Shown piece after piece: positions 44,401 through 49,460 of a stretch of DNA of 49,460 nt. The stretch is from NCBI GenBank assembly GCA_937923345.1, contig CAKZVJ010000011.1, forward strand, positions 1-49,460, in the 5' to 3' direction. How positions within the stretch are numbered: the stretch's first letter is position 1; every line of letters starts with the position of its first letter. The notes beneath the pieces were generated by a model, which saw only the letters and a program-made list of their open reading frames with translations, was not told where the DNA came from and searched no databases. The translations under genes were made by a program, and so were the position numbers. The DNA comes from an uncultured Saprospiraceae bacterium. GTDB taxonomy: Bacteria > Bacteroidota > Bacteroidia > Chitinophagales > Saprospiraceae.

Positions 44401-47400
44401 CCATTCACTCCTAATTCAATAGTTTCTCCAGCGCAGATGACAATGTCCTCTACAACAGAAACATCCTCCCCTTCTAACACTTCTACAGCAATCATCTCAA
44501 CCCCCTCACATCCATTAGGACTAAGTACTGTCACTTCGTAGAAATATACACCAGTCGCTAAATCAATATTATTTATTACAGGATTTTGATCCGTGGAAAC
44601 AAATCCGTCAGGTCCGGTCCACGCATACTGACTACCTCCATCAGCAAACAATTGGAGTGTACTTTCTTCACATAAGGGACCATTATAACTTGTATTTATT
44701 ACTAATTCATTTGATACCTGAACATCAGTATCAAGTATAATTTCACATCCAGAAACTGTAGAAACCGTTACTAAGTAAGTACCGTTATTTAGCTCACTAA
44801 AGTCAGGTATAATAATTTGATTATCTGAATTAGTAAAACCATTCGGTCCTTCCCAAATATAAGTAGAGCCACCCGACACTTCTAGTATTAATGAATCTCC
44901 ATTACAAGCAGGCATATATCTAAGTAAGTCCACATCTTCACTTTCTCCAACCTCTATTTCAATAGTTGCTGTTGATTCGCAAACACCATCATTGACAAAT
45001 ACTGTCAAGTTGTAAGAACCAGCATCATCTGCGCTATAGGTAATTATATTAGATTCTGGATTTAAAATTTCTCCACCATCACTAGTCCATACAATAGAGA
45101 ATGATGTATCAATAGGACTTACTTCTAAGGATATAAATTCATCTGTACAAATATTTGTTCTATCAGTATTTATGTCTACTTCGAATCCATTTATTACGGT
45201 AATGAACTGAGTAACACTGCTTGTATTATCGCATGCATCAGATACATTGTATACGCGTGTGATTTCATAACTACAACCACTTGTAGAAGTTTCGCTGACT
45301 TCTATAGTAGGACTAGCATCACAAACATCAAAACTTAAAATTTCTACAGGGGATGGTATCTCTTCACCAGCAGCTACATTAACTGTAACATCAGCAGGTG
45401 TCGAAATTATGACTGGAGCAGATACATCTCTTACTAAGACTTCCTGGGTAGCCATAGCCATATTACCGCAAGCATCTTCAGCCCTCCATGATCTTTGAAT
45501 AATAAATTCATTCGGACACGAACCGTCTAATCTTGTTTCATTGAATTCAAATCTGATATCTGAATCGCAATTATCAATTACATTTGGTGCTGGCAATTCC
45601 GGAAGTGCACCACAATCAATTGTTAAATCGTCAGGAATATTCATAAATACTGGAGCAACATTATCTCCAACTAAAATTCTCTGCTCACTAATTGATTCAT
45701 TTCCACAAGCATCAGTTGCACTCCATGTTCGTATTAATTCAAAAGCTCCTGGACAATTACCGGGTATCGAACTTTCGGCATACTGAATAAATACATTTGG
45801 ATCACAATTATCAGTAGCCAAAACTTGAGGCATAGTCAAATCTACGCTGCCTGGGCAGTCTGAAATTATATCTGCTGGTATTCCAGTAAGTACAGGAGCA
45901 ATGTTGTCTTCAATAGTTATCAACTGTGTTTCTTCGGTTTCATTTCCACACGGATCCGTAGCTGACCAAGTTCTAAGTATTTGATAATTGTATGGGCAAG
46001 TTCCTCCTAAATTAGATTCGTTGAATTCAAGTTCAACATCACAATTGTCGGTTACCGTTACATTAGGTAAACTCGAAATATTTTCCTCGCAAGATACTGT
46101 AAGATCATTCGGCACCCCAGAAATTACAGGAGCTATAGCATCTCCTTCTACAATAATAACTTGTACAGCTCTTGCACTATTTCCACATGCATCTGTAGCA
46201 GTCCAAATTCTTGTTATGGTATAATTATCTATGCATGAAACTGATTCTATGGAGTTCATTTCCACAAAGTCAACAGTAACATTAGAATCACAATTATCAG
46301 AAGCTAAAACTAAAGCGGGTGGTGATGGAATACCACCACAATTAATGTTTTCATCTGGAGGTATATTAGATAAAATAGGTGGTGTACTATCTTGTACAGT
46401 AATCGCTTGTACTCTACTTGAGGAATTTCCACAATTATCAATTGCAGTCCAAGTTCTTTCAATAATATAATTGTTGGCACATGCTACAGGTATTGTCGTT
46501 TCATTATAAATTATCTCTACATTCGTATCGCAATTATCCGAAACATTAACTGGATCAGACAAGTTTGGTAATTCACTGCATTCAAATGTTACATTTGCTG
46601 GCACATCACTTAATATTGGAGCTTCAGTATCACCAGAAATTGTAATTACTTGTTCTGCTCTCTCACTATTTCCACAGTTATCCGTTGCGACCCATACTCT
46701 TGTGATTACATATGAATCCATACAAGATATTGTGCTCAAAGTACTCGTTTCATTAAATACTACTTCCACATTGCTATCACAATTATCAGTACCTAATACT
46801 ACTGGTGCTGGACTTGGTAATGCACCACATGAAATGAATTCATCGGCAGGTACATTTAACAAAACAGGTGCCGTGTTATCTTCTACTGTAACCGTTTGTG
46901 TACCCACTGTAGAATTTCCACAATCATCTACCGCAGTCCAAGTTCTTTCAATAATATAACTATTCTCACAAGAGGTAGGTACCGTAATTTCATCATAGAT
47001 TAGGTCTACATTTGGATCACAATTATCGGTTGCACTCACTGGATTCGTTAATGGTGGCAAAGTACTACACTCAAATGTAATATCAATAGGTACATTTGCT
47101 AACACTGGTGGTACTGGATCCCCTCCCACAGAGATATTTTGTATTGCTACTGTTGAATTTCCACAATCATCTGTCGCTGTCCACGTTCTTGTAATTTCGT
47201 AAGAATCTGTACAATCAAAATTTGGAAGTGAATTAACTTCTTCAAACTCCAGGGTCACATCGCTATCGCAATTATCAAATACCGAAAGAATTGGAGCTAT
47301 TGGTGGCACTTGACCACAATCGATTGTTAAATCAATTGGTGCACCAATGATAATTGGATCAGTAACATCTTGGATAAAAATATTTTGTGAAGCAGAAGTT

Positions 47401-49460
47401 TCATTTCCACAAGCATCAATAGCAGTCCAAGTTCTTATTCTAGTAAACGAATGAGGACAATCCCCAGGGATCGTCTCTTCTGCGAGTGTTACAGATGCAT
47501 TAGGATCACAATTATCAGTTGTGGTAACAGGGTTCCCTAATTCTGGTACCGCGCTACATTCAAAAGTTATATCTAAAGGTACATTGGCTAATACTGGTGC
47601 TGTGTTATCAGTTACATTAATATTTTGAATAGCTGAATTAGAATTTCCACATGCGTCTACAGCAGAAAAAGTTCTTTGGATTGTGTACTCTTGAGGGCAA
47701 GATCCAGAAATAATATTATCCGAATGTGTTACAATAATGTCATTATCACAATTATCAATCACATCGGGTAATTCTAATACTGGAATCACATCGCATTCAA
47801 TATCCAAATCTGTAGGTATATTACTAAAATCTGGCGGTGTATTATCTTGGATAATAAAATCTGCCATATCTTGATCTGTATTCCCACATTCATCTATTGC
47901 AGTAAATACAACTTGAATTGTGCCGGAAAGACCACATCCACTAGACAATGGTCCTGCTGAGTAACTCCAGCTTACATTTCCGCAATCTTCACTTGCACTA
48001 GCATTAGCATTGTTGTTAATCCAACTATTATATTCATCTAGATTTCCTTCACCATCACATTCTACCACTAAATCTTGAGCAGGCACATCGATCAATGGGG
48101 ATTGTGTATCTCGGATTATAAAACTTGCTGTTGTACTGCTTGAATTACCACATTCATCGGTAACTATAAAGCCTACTGACACTTCTCCTGATTGTCCGCA
48201 TGAATTTACAAAGGTACCTTCTGTATAAGTCCACGTTATACCACTACATGCATCCGTTGCTTCGGCATTTCCATTTGACGTTAACCAGGCTGCGTATTCT
48301 GCAGTATTTCCTAAACCATCACATTCTACTATCTCGTCTGATGCTTCTACAGTTATTGTAGGATCTGTTCTATCTTCTATTATAAAGCTTGCTGTTGTCT
48401 CAATAAATCTACCACAATCATCGGTTGCTATGAAGGTGACTTCTTGACTTGTACCATTTCCACAACTTACCGTTACTGGACCAAGGGTATTTGACCATGT
48501 TACGCCTCCACAATCATCAGATGCATCCCCTCCTCCATTATTATTCAACCATGCTGTAAATTCGGCTGTGTTACCCGATCCATCACATTCTACTGTCCTA
48601 TCCATTGCTGGTGATATCAAGTCCGGATCTTCTGTATCTTCTATGATAAAGTCCGCTGTAGTGCTATTACTATTGCCGCAATCATCTGTCACAATAAATT
48701 CAACAGTCACAAATCCTGTCTCACCACATCCATCACTCGACACTCCTGCATTAAATGTCCACGATACTGTACTACAATCATCACTTGCTAATGCTCCTCC
48801 GTTAGATGCTATCCATCCTTGGTAATCGGCTACGTTTCCTGATCCATCACACTCTACTGTTAAGTCTGAGGCTTCCGTTTCTATTAATGGTGGCACATCA
48901 TCTATTATTGTAAATGTTGCTGTTGTTTGCGCCGTATTTGAACACTCATCAATCGCAGTAAAAGTTACCGTTACACTTCCTGTCTCTCCACATCCATCGC
49001 TCAATGGACCAGCATTGTGAGACCAAGATATATTCCCACAAGATTCACTTGCCTCTGCATTTGCATTATTAGATAACCAAGCAGCTAATTGATCTGCATT
49101 TCCTGAACCATCACAAACAACTATTTCATCTTGCGCTGGCACATCGATTATTGGGGATTGTGTATCTCGAATTATAAAACTTGCTGTTGTACTGCTTGAA
49201 TTACCACATTCATCGGTAACTATAAAGCTTACTGAAGTTTCTCCTGATTGTCCGCATGAATTTACAAAGGTACCTTCTGTATAAGTCCAAGTTATACCAC
49301 TACACGCATCCGTTGCTTCGGCATTTCCATTTGACGCTAACCAGGCTGCGTATTCTGCAGTATTTCCTAAACCATCACATTCTACTATCTCGTCTGATGC
49401 TTCTACAGTTATTGTAGGATCTGTTCTATCTTCTATTATAAAGCTTGCTGTTGTCTCAAT
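41430..49460 (-). CDS. Giant HYR/Ig/SprB-repeat surface protein with type B T9SS tail (5' end missing)
   Basis: The frame is open to the window edge; a GTG at 49142 is only an internal Val codon. About 2,676 residues are visible. From the N-terminal side: six modules of about 88 residues with xECDGxGN...AAW...DCSGxTW and CGxSG blocks (49460 to about 47840); eleven HYR-like modules of 80-89 residues with DNCD and RTWTAxDACGN cores (to about 45200); several PKD/Ig-like modules; SprB-like modules (about 44240-42830); a mixed region; a cadherin-like module (about 41990); and the CHU_C domain from FNGISPNGDGINDSF to the end (YNGYIQINR). Such cargo is exported by T9SS with a PorP/SprF partner, here the next gene. 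It is probably an adhesin; its ligand is unknown. Confidence 0.93.
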   Translation of the reverse strand: METTASFIIEDRTDPTITVEASDEIVECDGLGNTAEYAAWLASNGNAEATDACSGITWTYTEGTFVNSCGQSGETSVSFIVTDECGNSSSTTASFIIRDTQSPIIDVPAQDEIVVCDGSGNADQLAAWLSNNANAEASESCGNISWSHNAGPLSDGCGETGSVTVTFTAIDECSNTAQTTATFTIIDDVPPLIETEASDLTVECDGSGNVADYQGWIASNGGALASDDCSTVSWTFNAGVSSDGCGETGFVTVEFIVTDDCGNSNSTTADFIIEDTEDPDLISPAMDRTVECDGSGNTAEFTAWLNNNGGGDASDDCGGVTWSNTLGPVTVSCGNGTSQEVTFIATDDCGRFIETTASFIIEDRTDPTITVEASDEIVECDGLGNTAEYAAWLTSNGNAEATDACSGITWTYTEGTFVNSCGQSGEVSVGFIVTDECGNSSSTTASFIIRDTQSPLIDVPAQDLVVECDGEGNLDEYNSWINNNANASASEDCGNVSWSYSAGPLSSGCGLSGTIQVVFTAIDECGNTDQDMADFIIQDNTPPDFSNIPTDLDIECDVIPVLELPDVIDNCDNDIIVTHSDNIISGSCPQEYTIQRTFSAVDACGNSNSAIQNINVTDNTAPVLANVPLDITFECSAVPELGNPVTTTDNCDPNASVTLAEETIPGDCPHSFTRIRTWTAIDACGNETSASQNIFIQDVTDPIIIGAPIDLTIDCGQVPPIAPILSVFDNCDSDVTLEFEEVNSLPNFDCTDSYEITRTWTATDDCGNSTVAIQNISVGGDPVPPVLANVPIDITFECSTLPPLTNPVSATDNCDPNVDLIYDEITVPTSCENSYIIERTWTAVDDCGNSTVGTQTVTVEDNTAPVLLNVPADEFISCGALPSPAPVVLGTDNCDSNVEVVFNETSTLSTISCMDSYVITRVWVATDNCGNSERAEQVITISGDTEAPILSDVPANVTFECSELPNLSDPVNVSDNCDTNVEIIYNETTIPVACANNYIIERTWTAIDNCGNSSSRVQAITVQDSTPPILSNIPPDENINCGGIPSPPALVLASDNCDSNVTVDFVEMNSIESVSCIDNYTITRIWTATDACGNSARAVQVIIVEGDAIAPVISGVPNDLTVSCEENISSLPNVTVTDNCDVELEFNESNLGGTCPYNYQILRTWSATDPCGNETEETQLITIEDNIAPVLTGIPADIISDCPGSVDLTMPQVLATDNCDPNVFIQYAESSIPGNCPGAFELIRTWSATDACGNESISEQRILVGDNVAPVFMNIPDDLTIDCGALPELPAPNVIDNCDSDIRFEFNETRLDGSCPNEFIIQRSWRAEDACGNMAMATQEVLVRDVSAPVIISTPADVTVNVAAGEEIPSPVEILSFDVCDASPTIEVSETSTSGCSYEITRVYNVSDACDNTSSVTQFITVINGFEVDINTDRTNICTDEFISLEVSPIDTSFSIVWTSDGGEILNPESNIITYSADDAGSYNLTVFVNDGVCESTATIEIEVGESEDVDLLRYMPACNGDSLILEVSGGSTYIWEGPNGFTNSDNQIIIPDFSELNNGTYLVTVSTVSGCEIILDTDVQVSNELVINTSYNGPLCEESTLQLFADGGSQYAWTGPDGFVSTDQNPVINNIDLATGVYFYEVTVLSPNGCEGVEMIAVEVLEGEDVSVVEDIVICAGETIELGVNGGANFTWSGPNNFTSNEQFPAILNATFEMSGDYVVIVDTNTSCTVQKQINVFVENCGCNIQAELSLLEDETCNEANGVAVLMPDTYDYLWPDSTVASAREDLASGVYQVTISDGTSCEDVITITIEQTTDCDQDICEKPVLVDALTISTMCEEMNGSIHLTLENDASQYTFLWSDHNGSYGSSQNELFGLRGGFYSVTITHLIDSTCSIIEEFEIDNIDAVEPAKVDITPANCGLNDGTVILSPSNLNYLWVEDGVLSATRDSLVAGEYNVVVSDPTALDCASYLTIIVPQVGSIDSDVQIISESFCGEATGEVFISAPNVLPSQIVWSDGFAGDSRMNLEAGIYEVYLMNTDGCLDTLNFALQNAVDEVEVSIDSIHHISCHGADNGRIDFSTNPVLTTNGGYSVNIEDADGNRYANGELVQGSYCVLVRDNEDCIAGITCFEIQEPAQLEVVLEVVNCTNNMGSINIETRGGTAPYTLVWSDLPSSINQEFSRTNLLEASYSTTITDANGCTLEINDIGLSNCGSLEECQGGLDIFTEESVSIISNDCGSMTNYCLDIPYSSVDSFLYFDNNKEFEATKGCAYDSAYVYTYFSIPDQGLAGPYTVDAWGVNDEEFNGEFDTLDDLIDLLNTWDPLGNWSLDAENLSISGGISENTYADLMITQVSSGQFGILDLNSNYVPFAVALELAPGDHTISVVDAITGCADSIKIFVECVEAVVTPDTIDIFLELGMDTTICVDISELSAEVVSVMNYCEDISTDVVNYDVEDDCINISAEFLGDDIGCFVYCDNNDICDTLVVFSVVVSEGSIAPPIAMDDDTITLINWHVHNFNIGVNDTFNIETDSIIIVRNPENGTVNLNDDGTIDYIPNQNFCGETDSFQYLIYGPFGSDMATVYIDVLCEDLTIFNGISPNGDGINDSFTITGIESFPNNTVTIFNRWGNQVYYKQRYTNDSGWYGTWNGRNLPDGTYFYIVDTGDGRKYNGYIQINR
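48085..49460. repeat. Near-identical long repeats in the giant gene, 1,056-bp period
   Basis: Bases 49141-49460 match 48085-48404 at roughly 97% by eye (about ten differences in 320), the copies being 1,056 bp apart, equal to four modules of 88 codons. Below 49141 and 48085 the two stretches diverge quickly, marking the edge of the recent copy. The right edge is outside the window. Confidence 0.9.

Noticed and set aside
49140-49142. GTG as the start of the giant protein
   Set aside because: The frame is open upstream to the window edge and encodes another full module, so the GTG is an internal valine.

Overview
The window looks like a chromosomal segment of a member of the Bacteroidota, most likely the Saprospiria/Saprospiraceae or a near relative (inferred). 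The evidence is type IX secretion (T9SS) sorting tails of both type A and type B, SprB-like repeats, a PorP/SprF protein and a PorV/PorQ-like protein, many small Bacteroidota lipoproteins, and promoters of the form TTG - about 20 bp - TAnnTTTG. No rRNA, phage, CRISPR array, plasmid function or intact transposase gene was seen.

Layout. 2-3559: the C-terminal part of a large secreted SprB/PKD-repeat protein with a type A sorting tail. 4000-9141: a small basic secreted protein, a beta-barrel protein, a DNA photolyase, an M43-like metalloprotease lipoprotein and a TPR lipoprotein. 13497-9318 (minus strand): a tight five-gene operon with a membrane Fe-S oxidoreductase, a secreted DUF1028 protein, a CCG-domain Fe-S protein, a conserved protein often misnamed 'ABC transporter ATPase', and a Spo0M/arrestin-like protein. 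13613-20466: mostly small housekeeping or unknown genes (PyrR-like phosphoribosyltransferase, cold shock protein, DUF4442, DUF389, DUF1330, CesT/YbjN-like). 20952-26553: lepA, a YceI-like protein, a candidate small RNA, a type II NADH dehydrogenase and an OmpA-family protein. 29714-26977: a trehalase plus MFS transporter pair. 29952-38075: a LON-domain protein, a PorV/PorQ-like protein, lipoproteins, beta-barrel proteins and gamma-glutamyltransferase. 38211-39715: tRNA-Lys and dinB. 41084-40089 and 49460-41430: PorP/SprF and a giant (more than 2,670 residues, running off the window) HYR/Ig/SprB-repeat surface protein ending in a type B (CHU_C) tail. In known systems this is the pairing of a secreted adhesin with its PorP/SprF partner.

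The least ordinary content is between the genes. Three elements (9160-9287 +, 20663-20813 +, 38519-38366 -) share one architecture: a closing helix whose bases co-vary (GCGTA/TACGC against GGCCT/AGGCC), an internal hairpin with different but complementary bases, and a shared CCAAATA flank. A second family (14308-14139 - and 39781-39970 +) shares a conserved core and a co-varying hairpin. A long nested palindrome lies at 26797-26946. Two copies of a MITE-like element occur. One (33182-33342) has terminal inverted repeats and a 6-bp flanking duplication. The other (16839-17151) carries four 24-bp tandem repeats exactly where the first copy has its hairpin loop. The giant gene itself shows recent expansion: a 1,056-bp period in its first modules, and alternating two-module units further on. 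No single block looks like a defence or biosynthetic system; the elements and the modular surface proteins are the parts that merit follow-up.
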